DNA from: DAOUMU01 sp034409055
GTDB taxonomy: Bacteria; Chloroflexota; Anaerolineae; 4572-78; J111
Direction: 5' to 3'
Length of the DNA: 7,295 nucleotides
Assembly (NCBI GenBank): GCA_034409055.1
Contig: DAOUMU010000509.1
Span: 1-7,295, forward strand
The position numbers and the translations under genes were made by a program. Below are positions 1-5,682 of the stretch, piece after piece (the first letter of the stretch is position 1; every line of letters starts with the position of its first letter). The notes under the pieces are model-generated. The model searched no databases, was not told the origin of the DNA, and saw nothing but the letters and a program-made list of their open reading frames with translations.

Positions 1-137
1 TTTTTAGGGTAAAGGCTGGTAACTCTGCCCTGCTCGTAGCGGGTCCGTCCCACAGGGAGGCTTCGCACTGACCCGCGTATTTACCGGGGCAAAGCCGTCT
101 GGTCACGGACCAGACGGGAGCAAGAATACCCTAAAAA
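1..137 (+). other. Highly structured, probably non-coding segment closed by an 11 bp inverted repeat
   Basis: Bases 1-11 (TTTTTAGGGTA) are perfectly complementary to 127-137. Inside lie further helices: 18-22 with 81-85 (GGTAA/TTACC), 39-45 with 70-76 (GCGGGTC/GACCCGC, enclosing TCCC 48-51 with GGGA 55-58), and a 10 bp stem 95-104 with 108-117 (CCGTCTGGTC/GACCAGACGG) closed by a 3-nt loop. They nest without conflict into a closed multi-branched fold, which argues for a structured RNA or a folded single-stranded DNA end. No reading frame is intact: frame 3 is open only with stops at 69 and 132. I do not recognise the family. The T-rich 5' arm could also be the tail of another copy of the ~92 bp repeat lying just outside the window. 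Strand is uncertain because stems fold on both strands. Confidence 0.4.
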
Positions 138-442
138 CTTATGGGAAGCAGCACTAGAGGAGGAATCCAACACTTTTATGAAGTGAAGTGCGGATTCCAG
201 AGCGTAGAGTTCGACCCGATACTGGGGGAAGAGGCGGACGGGTTAATGTACCGGAAAGAGATGGGGCAGGTGGAATGAGGCTGAGCAGCCGCCTAATTGT
301 CGCTGTAGCGGACCCCAAGGGCGGGGCTCTCCCAATGAGTAACCTTCTGCGTGGGTTTGGCTCTGGGAGTTGAAATGCCTGGGACGGCTCAATCTCCACT
401 GGTGGCTGTTGAGAGGGAATCACTCAGGAGTTATCACGAGTG
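138..442 (+). ncRNA. Chain of hairpins, possible IS200/IS605-type right end or TnpB omega-RNA remnant
   Basis: Visible helices in order: GGAATCC 162-168 with GGATTCC 192-198, enclosing CACTT/AAGTG (171-175, 181-185); ACCCG 214-218 with CGGGT 239-243; GGCT/AGCC 279-290; CCCC/GGGG 313-326; CTCCC 329-333 with GGGAG 365-369, enclosing AACC/GGTT 341-357; CTCAA 388-392 with TTGAG 409-413, enclosing CCA/TGG 396-405; and CACTC 421-425 with GAGTG 438-442. The order TTGAAAT, GGCT stem-loop, GGGAA, terminal hairpin, CAC resembles the 3' ends I remember for omega-RNAs at the right end of TnpB-type IS200/IS605 elements. That resemblance is from memory, and no tnpB gene lies in the window. A 45-codon frame (141-278, ATG start) is open but has no recognisable family. 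An orphan structured RNA is equally possible. Confidence 0.33.
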
Positions 443-522
443 TTGGCACACCACCGATGATGAAATTATCCGTACCGTAGGGCAAACTTAAGTTTGTCCT
501 ACAAGGTCTATTTACAGAGGAG
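426..522 (+). repeat. Dispersed ~92 bp palindromic repeat, copy C, flanked by AGGAG
   Basis: The stretch 426-517 matches, in reverse complement, two copies at 5591-5681 and 5683-5773, with about eight mismatches by eye. The core 477-502 is a near-perfect 26 nt palindrome centred on CAAACTTAAGTTTG; its single imperfect pair is G482/T497, a G-U wobble in RNA read from this strand. The unit begins with AGGAG (426-430), and a second AGGAG lies exactly 92 nt later (518-522). The same five bases also bound the other copies. The second AGGAG is the Shine-Dalgarno of the following gene. The left end begins inside the loop of the terminal hairpin of the preceding structured region. It looks like a short non-autonomous mobile or REP-like element without long terminal inverted repeats. 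Confidence 0.85.
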
Positions 523-525
523 AAT

Positions 526-1461
526 ATGACAACTGACTCAACAGTTGGGGGGGTATTCATCACCAGACGGCACCGTTACCTGCTTCTGACGGCGACCGTG
601 ATGACGTACCTGCTGATCACAATGGGGGGCATCGTTTGTGTCACCGAATCAGGGCAGGGGTGTCCCGATTGGCCGTGGTGCTACGGGCAAATCATCCCAC
701 CGATGCGGATGGACGCAATCATCGAGTACATACACCGCCTCCTGGCTGCGCTGACGTCGCCGTTCATCATCGCTGCGGCGATTGTGGGCTGGTGGAACTC
801 CCGCTCGATCCGGTGGGTGAGCCGACCGCCGGCCATTGCTGTCGCATTTCTGTTTGCGGTGATCGTGTTCGGCGCGTTTGCGGTTCTCCGCGGACTTTCG
901 CCTGGAATCGCGGCGGTTGACCTTGGCTTGGCGCTGCTGGTGCTCGCCCTCATGCTGACGGCGTCGGTGGTGGCTTTCTCTCGTCACGACAATCCGGCCC
1001 TGCCCGACCGGCTTTCGTTCCGCAGTTCCTTTGCCAGGTTAACCTTATGGACGCTTGTTGCGGTGTTCATCGTGCTGGTCAGTGGCGTCCTCGTCGCGGA
1101 CAGTGGCTCGATTGTGAGATGTTTGGGCTGGCCACTGTACAGCGGACGATTGGTTCCCGTTGATTTACACGGTTGGCTTCAGATGGGGCGTCACTTGATC
1201 GCTGGCGTGGCGAGCGTCTTGGTCGTCGCAGTCGTCGTACAAGCCTGGCGTACGCAGCGTAGGCAAGCGGCGATTCTGCGCGCCGCGACGGTGGTGGGCG
1301 TTTTGTTCTTGACTGAAACGATAGTTGGAGCGCTCATGCTGACGGGTGGCTTTACCGTCTTTCTGCTGGTGATATACGTGGCGACGGCAGCCGCCTTGTG
1401 GGCTTTGCTCGTCGTACTGGTCGTTTTGGCCGGATTGGCATCCCTATCAATTAGCAATTAG
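526..1461 (+). CDS. ctaA: CtaA/COX15 family heme A synthase-like membrane protein, probably degenerate
   Basis: The 311-residue protein is mostly hydrophobic, with about eight membrane segments in two homologous halves. The first half keeps hallmark residues: GG-IV at 34-37, SG-GCPDWPWC at 42-52 with the loop cysteines C46 and C52, and E67-x-x-H70 in EYIHR. CtaA oxidises the methyl group of heme O to make heme A for cytochrome oxidase, using heme-ligating histidines in both halves. Here the other expected ligands look lost: D132 in DLGLAL, R222 with H223 displaced in MGRHL, and Y284 in IYVATAAALW. The second loop keeps C199 but has Y205 in place of the partner cysteine. Chloroflexota homologues are often fused to CtaB; this one stops at a TAG within a heptad repeat and has no CtaB domain. 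The start is set by GAGGAG 517-522, three bases before the ATG, donated by the adjoining repeat. Family membership is solid; activity is doubtful. Confidence 0.82.
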   Translation: MTTDSTVGGVFITRRHRYLLLTATVMTYLLITMGGIVCVTESGQGCPDWPWCYGQIIPPMRMDAIIEYIHRLLAALTSPFIIAAAIVGWWNSRSIRWVSRPPAIAVAFLFAVIVFGAFAVLRGLSPGIAAVDLGLALLVLALMLTASVVAFSRHDNPALPDRLSFRSSFARLTLWTLVAVFIVLVSGVLVADSGSIVRCLGWPLYSGRLVPVDLHGWLQMGRHLIAGVASVLVVAVVVQAWRTQRRQAAILRAATVVGVLFLTETIVGALMLTGGFTVFLLVIYVATAAALWALLVVLVVLAGLASLSISN

Positions 1462-1489
1462 CAATGAGTAATGAACAATTGATAATGAA
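1448..1489 (+). repeat. Six tandem degenerate heptanucleotides (YAATKRR)
   Basis: Six consecutive 7-mers fit one pattern: CAATTAG, CAATTAG, CAATGAG, TAATGAA, CAATTGA, TAATGAA. The tract resembles the short tandem heptanucleotide repeats known from cyanobacteria and other bacteria. Its first two units encode the last residues and the TAG stop of the heme A synthase-like gene. Units three to six contain in-frame ATG codons that falsely extend the next gene upstream. Confidence 0.75.
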
Positions 1490-1508
1490 AGGAGCGAGAG
1501 GAGTGACT

Positions 1509-1970
1509 ATGACCAAGCACCACGAGATCATCCCCGGTAAGTCCATCGGTCCTTTTAAGCTGGGGATGACGAGGGATCAGATCGAGGAACTGGACATTCG
1601 GCCTAGAAAGGAGTTCGAGGACGGTAGCGGGGCGTATTACCCGTTGGTAGACATCGACGAGGAAGCCCTCCGAAAAGTCCGCTATCCCCACCCTGGCGTG
1701 AGCGTCTACTACGACGCATCGGGCGTGTGCCACAAGATCGATGCGATCTTTGCCTACGATCCATCTCCGCCTGTATTCACTTTGTACGGCCACATTGTGA
1801 ACGGTATGACTGACACAGGAGTTGCATCGATACTCCAGTCCATTGCATCTGACGTCAAGTTCTTCTACGCGTCGGTCTATTCGCTATCGGCAGGTCTACG
1901 AGCGACGAAGTGGGAGGCCAGTGACGATCACATCATGGCCATTCAGGTGATGCCGAGAAAAGAAAGTTAA
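1509..1970 (+). CDS. Uncharacterised soluble protein with two LGMT/NGMT-type half motifs
   Basis: The 153-residue protein has no signal peptide or membrane segment. An ATG at 1464 gives a longer frame, but it lies in the heptad repeat. The ATG at 1509 has a good Shine-Dalgarno (GAGAGGAG, 1496-1503, spacing 5), so I chose it. The N-terminus reads IIPGKSIGPFKLGMTRDQIEEL (residues 7-28), followed by a V-x-VYYD-x-x-G strand pattern (64-72). The second half has a similar segment, GHIVNGMTDTGVASIL (94-109). The G-[FKL]-GMT-x-x-x-[IV] pattern recalls BamE/OmlA-like folds and many small immunity-type hypothetical proteins, but no family can be assigned. It follows the ctaA-like gene by 47 bp and may be co-transcribed. 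Its TAA overlaps the stop of the convergent protease gene by four bases (TTAA). Confidence 0.75.
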   Translation: MTKHHEIIPGKSIGPFKLGMTRDQIEELDIRPRKEFEDGSGAYYPLVDIDEEALRKVRYPHPGVSVYYDASGVCHKIDAIFAYDPSPPVFTLYGHIVNGMTDTGVASILQSIASDVKFFYASVYSLSAGLRATKWEASDDHIMAIQVMPRKES

Positions 1971-2719
1971 ATCGCTCCCCAAATAACGTGCCAGATTACG
2001 TCTGCCCAAAAATGGATTCCAACGGCAGCCAGGAAACCGAATTTCCTGAAGTAATGGGCCGCAAAGAGGGAAAGTACACCGTTGAGAAGAATTATCTCGG
2101 CCATCAGCGCGGCCGGAATCTCGTTGATTTCTTGCAGGCCAAGCGCAAGTATAACCGCTGGCAGATGGCCAAAAGCAAAGGCAAGCGCGGAGAAAATCGT
2201 CACAATCCAAAAAACCTGGCTTTGCCATCTCTTTTTCAAAATGATGTAGGAAACAAGCCAAACCCAAAATGAGATAAAGAACAAACGAAATATAATTTCT
2301 TCGCCAATGCCGGCAGTAGCTGAAGCAACGAGAGAGGTGGGAAATGGGGGGTGGGGAAGCGGCCCCAGGGGCTGGAATTGGCTCAAAATTATATCGGCCA
2401 GAATAAAAAATAGGCCAAGACCTGTCCCAATGAGGGCAGGAATTAAAAACCGCTGCTTGTTGGTTATGTCCGCCTCCCAGAGGTCAGGAAAACCGAGCTT
2501 TTGCCAGAGCTTCAGACCAAGAAGACCTAAACCGCCATACAAAATGAGCATCAGGCCCGCATTGACCAGCGCAAGCACCGGTTTCGATGCTGGAAGTTCT
2601 TGCTCCGGCGAAGTTGGCAAAAAAGGGCCTTGGGGTAAGAAAACGTTGATCCCCGCCAGGATGGCGAGGATTACAATGAGCACAACGTAGATTTTTATTG
2701 ATAGGGATAGTTTCTTCAT
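1967..2719 (-). CDS. CPBP-family intramembrane glutamic endopeptidase
   Basis: The product is a 250-residue polytopic membrane protein with the CPBP (Abi/CAAX protease-like) signature. Motif 1 is EEIIFR at 140-145, with the catalytic glutamate pair and the arginine. Motif 2 is FAFGH at 181-185. The last motif is HFWAD at 236-240, where D replaces the usual N. Relatives cleave or process membrane-anchored substrates or act in bacteriocin self-immunity; the substrate here is unknown. The N-terminus MKKLSLSIKIYVVLIVILAI looks like a natural signal anchor, so I start at the ATG at 2717-2719. The frame is open further upstream with a GTG at 2815 (282 residues) and a coding-looking extension. However, a TATAAT-type -10 at 2820-2825 puts transcription start near that GTG, which favours the inner start unless translation is leaderless. 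No strong Shine-Dalgarno is seen at either start. Confidence 0.87.
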   Translation of the reverse strand: MKKLSLSIKIYVVLIVILAILAGINVFLPQGPFLPTSPEQELPASKPVLALVNAGLMLILYGGLGLLGLKLWQKLGFPDLWEADITNKQRFLIPALIGTGLGLFFILADIILSQFQPLGPLPHPPFPTSLVASATAGIGEEIIFRLFFISFWVWLVSYIILKKRWQSQVFWIVTIFSALAFAFGHLPAVILALGLQEINEIPAALMAEIILLNGVLSLFAAHYFRKFGFLAAVGIHFWADVIWHVIWGAI

Positions 2720-2819
2720 TTCAATCATCTGCAGGGCGGCAGCAAAGTAAGCCAGAAAGCGCACCAGGTCGTAGACTGTGGTCCACGCCGAGCGTGTCTT
2801 ATATTTGAAACACACCCGA

Positions 2820-2848
2820 ATTATAAAACTTGTGGCCAGAAATACAAA
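2820..2848 (-). promoter_or_regulatory. Candidate sigma-70 promoter for the CPBP gene
   Basis: Read on the minus strand, 2825-2820 is a perfect TATAAT. A weak -35 (TTGTAT, 2847-2842) lies 16 bases upstream. Predicted initiation near 2813 gives a leader of about 95 nt to the ATG at 2719. Confidence 0.45.
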
Positions 2849-2868
2849 CTTAATGCCCTTCGATCGAT

Positions 2869-2896
2869 TTGAAAACCTTAACTTTTTCTGTAAAAT
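2869..2896 (+). promoter_or_regulatory. Candidate sigma-70 promoter for the sucrose-phosphate synthase operon
   Basis: TTGAAA (2869-2874) and TAAAAT (2891-2896) are separated by 16 bases in an AT-rich stretch. Initiation near 2903 would give a leader of about 145 nt before the ATG at 3049. It is divergent from the candidate CPBP promoter. Confidence 0.5.
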
Positions 2897-2960
2897 ATAG
2901 GCGCTTTTACCTCATAAGTTTTGCTCTTATAAAAACTCTTTTGATTGCGTACATTTGTTA

Positions 2961-3030
2961 TTACGTGTTGCGTGTCGCTTGCGTGCCTTTGGCGGCGTGT
3001 TACGTGCCAAAAAAATACGACATACGTAAC
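2961..3030 (+). repeat. TTRCGTG heptamer-rich leader with an inverted repeat before the ribosome binding site
   Basis: TTACGTG 2961-2967, TTGCGTG 2968-2974, TTGCGTG 2979-2985 and TTACGTG 3000-3006 form a broken heptamer tract. Its last unit takes part in GTTACGT (2999-3005) with ACGTAAC (3024-3030), a 7 bp stem with an 18-nt loop ending four bases before the AAAAGGA ribosome binding site (3035-3041) of the synthase. It could be simple-sequence debris or a leader hairpin affecting translation; the sequence alone does not decide. Confidence 0.5.
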
Positions 3031-3048
3031 AGGTAAAAGGATTGCTCT

Positions 3049-4563
3049 ATGCACATTGGTTTCTTAAATCCCCAAGGTAATTTTGATGCCAACGATAGCT
3101 ACTGGACGGAACATCCCGATTTTGGTGGACAACTGGTCTACGTCAAGGAGGTGGCTCTGGCTATGGCTGCCCAGGGCCACCGGGTCGATATTATTACCCG
3201 CCAGATAATTGACGATAACTGGCCTGAATTTGCTGCGCCCCTGGATGGTTACCCCGGCCATGACCAGGTGCGTATCGTCCGTATTCCTTGTGGTTCCCAG
3301 CGATTTCTGGCCAAAGAAGAATTGTGGCCCTATTTGGGTTCGGAATGGGCGCCGGGTATCCTCGAATTTTATCAGAACGAGGGAGAACTGCCGGGATGCT
3401 TTACCACCCACTACGGCGATGGCGGCCTGGTTGGAGCAATTTTGCAAGAAAAAACGGGGCGGCCCTTTACCTTTACCGGCCACTCGTTGGGGGCGCAAAA
3501 GATGGATAAATTGCAGGCGACTCCAGATACCCTGGCCGAAATTGACCAACGTTTTCACTTCACGGAGCGTCTGCTGGCCGAACGGCTGGCTATGAACCAC
3601 GCCGCCCGTATTATCACCAGCACGCGGCAGGAGCAGGTGGAACAGTACACCCACCGGGCCTATCACGGCGCTATTGACCCTGCCGGGACCGACCTGGATC
3701 GCTTTGCCATTATTCCGCCCGGTGTCAACCGGCGCATTTTTTCGCCGGAGCCGGAGGAGGTTGATTCAGTGGTTGAAGCTCGCCTTGAGGCTGCCCTGGC
3801 CCGTGATTTACCCGAAGCGCGCCGGCATTTGCCCTGGGTCTTATGTTCCAGCCGTCTGGATCAGAAAAAGAATCACCTGGGCCTGGTTCAGGCTTTTATT
3901 CAGGATCCCCGGTTGCCGGCTATGGCCAACCTGGCCATTGTGGTACGTGGCCTGGATAATCCCTTGCAACAACGAGACCGGCTTGAGGATGAGGAACGGG
4001 CTATTTTGGATGAAATAGCCCGCCTATTAGAAGCGCATAACCTGTGGCATGCCGTCACTTCATTCCCTCTGAACAACCAGCCTGAATTGGCTGCGGCTTA
4101 CCGGTTGGCCGCCCGGCGCCGTTCTGTCTTTGCCCTGACTGCTCATTACGAACCTTTTGGCCTGGCTCCCCTGGAGGCGATGAGTTGTGGCCTGCCGGCT
4201 GTTGTGACCCGCAACGGTGGTCCCAGCGAGAGTATGGTTGACTCCCAGACCAATACCGGGTACGGGGTTTTAGTCGATCCGGCCAGTCCGGCCGATATCG
4301 CCCGGGGATTGCTGGAAGCTCTCTCCCCGCCGGCAGCCTGGCAGCGTTACCATCGAGCCGGTATGGAGCGAGTCATCAGCCGGTACACCTGGGACCGAAC
4401 GGCCGAGGGATACCTGGCTGTCCTGGAACAAGCCCTGGCCGAACAATCCGCCGGGATGATCCACCGGCCCACTTTACCCATTCCGGCCTATTTCAACCAA
4501 CCCGATTCAGAACATCGAATCGGTTTGTCGGAACTGACCCAACTCTACTTTGCAAAAGGATAA
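3049..4563 (+). CDS. spsA: Sucrose-phosphate synthase (GT4 family)
   Basis: The enzyme transfers glucose from UDP-glucose (or ADP-glucose) to fructose 6-phosphate, giving sucrose 6-phosphate in the cytoplasm. The 504 residues align throughout, from memory, with the structurally solved Halothermothrix orenii enzyme of nearly equal length: GFLNPQGNFD near the start, HPDFGGQLVYVKE at 22-34, TTHYGDGG at 119-126, TGHSLGAQKMDKL at 143-155, IIPPGVN at 221-227, SSRLDQKKNH at 267-276, and HYEPFGLAPLEAM at 366-378 carrying the GT4 E-x7-E pair (E368, E376). The C-terminal IPAYFNQP motif (478-485) is also shared. There is no phosphatase domain and none of the regulatory extensions of plant enzymes. AAAAGGA (3035-3041) precedes the ATG by seven bases. 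A sugar kinase follows after five bases, so the two form an operon. Mannosylfructose-phosphate synthase is a close relative and the main alternative. Confidence 0.93.
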   Translation: MHIGFLNPQGNFDANDSYWTEHPDFGGQLVYVKEVALAMAAQGHRVDIITRQIIDDNWPEFAAPLDGYPGHDQVRIVRIPCGSQRFLAKEELWPYLGSEWAPGILEFYQNEGELPGCFTTHYGDGGLVGAILQEKTGRPFTFTGHSLGAQKMDKLQATPDTLAEIDQRFHFTERLLAERLAMNHAARIITSTRQEQVEQYTHRAYHGAIDPAGTDLDRFAIIPPGVNRRIFSPEPEEVDSVVEARLEAALARDLPEARRHLPWVLCSSRLDQKKNHLGLVQAFIQDPRLPAMANLAIVVRGLDNPLQQRDRLEDEERAILDEIARLLEAHNLWHAVTSFPLNNQPELAAAYRLAARRRSVFALTAHYEPFGLAPLEAMSCGLPAVVTRNGGPSESMVDSQTNTGYGVLVDPASPADIARGLLEALSPPAAWQRYHRAGMERVISRYTWDRTAEGYLAVLEQALAEQSAGMIHRPTLPIPAYFNQPDSEHRIGLSELTQLYFAKG

Positions 4564-4568
4564 GACGT

Positions 4569-5540
4569 ATGTCTATTACCGAGCCAGACCTTGATTTGGT
4601 CGCTATTGGCGAAACAATCGTCGATTTTATCTCAACCGAGGCGGTCGAAGGGCTGCGTGAGGCCACCACCTTTCGCCGCTACCTGGGGGGCTCCCCGGCC
4701 AACATTACGGTTAATGTATCCAGATTAGGCGGTCGAGCGGCCGTTGTTTCCAAAACAGGCATCGGTGCTTTTGGCCAATTTCTCAAGGGGGAGTTGCAAT
4801 ACTACGGGGTGAATACCAATTATTTGATCATGGATCACCGGGTTCACACCAGTGTCATTTTTGTGTCTCGCACCAGTGGCACCCCGGACTTTGAAGCGGC
4901 CCGGAACGGCGACTATAAATTAACCCCGGACGAGGTGTCTGAGGAGGCTATTGCCAGGGCCAAAGTTGTCCATACCTCCACCTGGCCGCTGTCACGTGAA
5001 CCATGCCGCTCAGCCGTGGACAAGGCGTTTCAACTGGCCCACGAACAGGGTAAAATTGTTTCTTTTGACCCAAACTACAGTCCGGTGATCTGGCCCGATT
5101 ACCAGGAAGCCCAAAAAGTCATTCGGGCTATGTACCGTTACACCACCATCACCAAAGCCTCGCTCGATGACGCCCACCGCTTTTTTGGGCCGGGGCATCA
5201 ACCGGAAACCTATATAAAAATGCTGCATGAGCTGGGACCACAAACCGTTGTCTTCACTATGGGTAAAGAAGGCTCTCTCATCTCTCAAGACGGTCAGTTG
5301 TTAGGTCATCTCCCGGCCCGGCCGATCAAGGTGGTAGATGCTACCGGGGCCGGTGATGCCTTTTGGGCCGGGTTTCTGGTAGCGATGCTGGATGGGCATC
5401 CCCTGCCCTACTGCCTTCTCTTTGCCCGTGAGATTGTGGAAATGAAGCTGACCACTGTAGGCCCCCTACCGGCCGCGATTGACCGCCATAAGATTTATGA
5501 CCGTCTGCCAGACCCCTCGTCTGAAATTCGTCTCAGTTGA
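4569..5540 (+). CDS. PfkB-family carbohydrate kinase, likely fructokinase
   Basis: The 323-residue protein is a complete ribokinase/PfkB-type sugar kinase. It has VAIGETIVDF at 11-20, the first signature GGSPANITVNVSRLGG at 40-55, SFDPNY at 165-170, and the second signature DATGAGDAFWAGF at 257-269 with catalytic base D263 and the anion hole GAGD. It starts five bases after the synthase stop; its Shine-Dalgarno AAAAGGA (4554-4560) lies in the last codons of that gene, so the two are translationally coupled. Next to a sucrose-phosphate synthase, the likely substrate is fructose: ATP-dependent phosphorylation would supply fructose 6-phosphate for the synthase or salvage fructose from sucrose breakdown. 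Other PfkB substrates (KDG, ribose, adenosine) cannot be excluded from sequence alone. No sucrose-phosphate phosphatase gene is seen beside it. Confidence 0.9.
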   Translation: MSITEPDLDLVAIGETIVDFISTEAVEGLREATTFRRYLGGSPANITVNVSRLGGRAAVVSKTGIGAFGQFLKGELQYYGVNTNYLIMDHRVHTSVIFVSRTSGTPDFEAARNGDYKLTPDEVSEEAIARAKVVHTSTWPLSREPCRSAVDKAFQLAHEQGKIVSFDPNYSPVIWPDYQEAQKVIRAMYRYTTITKASLDDAHRFFGPGHQPETYIKMLHELGPQTVVFTMGKEGSLISQDGQLLGHLPARPIKVVDATGAGDAFWAGFLVAMLDGHPLPYCLLFAREIVEMKLTTVGPLPAAIDRHKIYDRLPDPSSEIRLS

Positions 5541-5563
5541 GGCTTGGTGGCTGCAACAAGAAA

Positions 5564-5591
5564 AGGAGAACGATTGGCCAATCGTTCTCCT
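5564..5591 (-). terminator. Perfect 28 bp palindrome, probable terminator for minus-strand transcripts
   Basis: AGGAGAACGATTGG (5564-5577) is followed immediately by its exact reverse complement (5578-5591), giving a hairpin of about 12 bp with a 4-base loop. Read on the minus strand, the stem is followed by TTTTCTTGTT, a U-rich tail, which suits termination of transcripts from the ParB-like gene. On the plus strand the following bases are A-rich, so it is a poor intrinsic terminator for the kinase operon, although it lies 23 bp past its stop. Its AGGAG/CTCCT ends match the pentamer bounding the adjoining repeats, so it may instead be part of that element. Confidence 0.55.
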
Positions 5592-5681
5592 AAAAATAGA
5601 CCTTGTAGGACAAACTTAAGTTTGCCCTACGGTACGGAAACTCTCATCATTGGTGGTGTGTCAACCCTCGTGATAACTCCT
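5591..5681 (-). repeat. Dispersed ~92 bp palindromic repeat, copy A (inverted relative to copy C)
   Basis: This is a 91 bp unit with one mismatch to copy B and about 91% identity by eye to the reverse complement of copy C at 426-517. The palindromic core is 5605-5630. CTCCT (AGGAG on the minus strand) lies at both ends (5587-5591 and 5677-5681). The internal mismatch of the core is A-C on the plus strand but G-U on the minus strand, so the RNA hairpin is better formed from the minus strand, the same orientation as copy C. Confidence 0.9.
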
Positions 5682-5682
5682 C

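Noticed and set aside
50..90. GCACTGACCCGC resembles part of the cobalamin riboswitch core
   Set aside because: The rest of the B12-box pattern (the CCGGTG/ATCCGG hairpin and the CCGCAACTGT continuation) is absent, and these bases are explained by the GCGGGTC/GACCCGC helix.
154..423. 89-codon open frame on the minus strand
   Set aside because: Low-complexity Pro/Arg/Ser/Leu composition, no ribosome binding site or family resemblance, and it lies in a region full of helices; a 61-codon plus-strand frame at 188-373 was rejected for the same reasons.
636..987. Open frames on both strands inside the heme A synthase-like gene
   Set aside because: They are shadows of the high-GC membrane-protein frame; their products are His/Arg-rich with no domain.
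1988..2690. Plus-strand frames opposite the CPBP gene
   Set aside because: The minus strand carries all the CPBP motifs; the plus-strand translations have no recognisable features.
3064..3666. 200-codon minus-strand frame opposite the synthase
   Set aside because: It mirrors the strongly supported synthase frame and has no motif or ribosome binding site.
5564..5600. Intrinsic terminator for the plus-strand sugar operon
   Set aside because: The palindrome is followed by AAAAATAG on the plus strand, not a T tract; the T-rich tail is on the minus-strand side.
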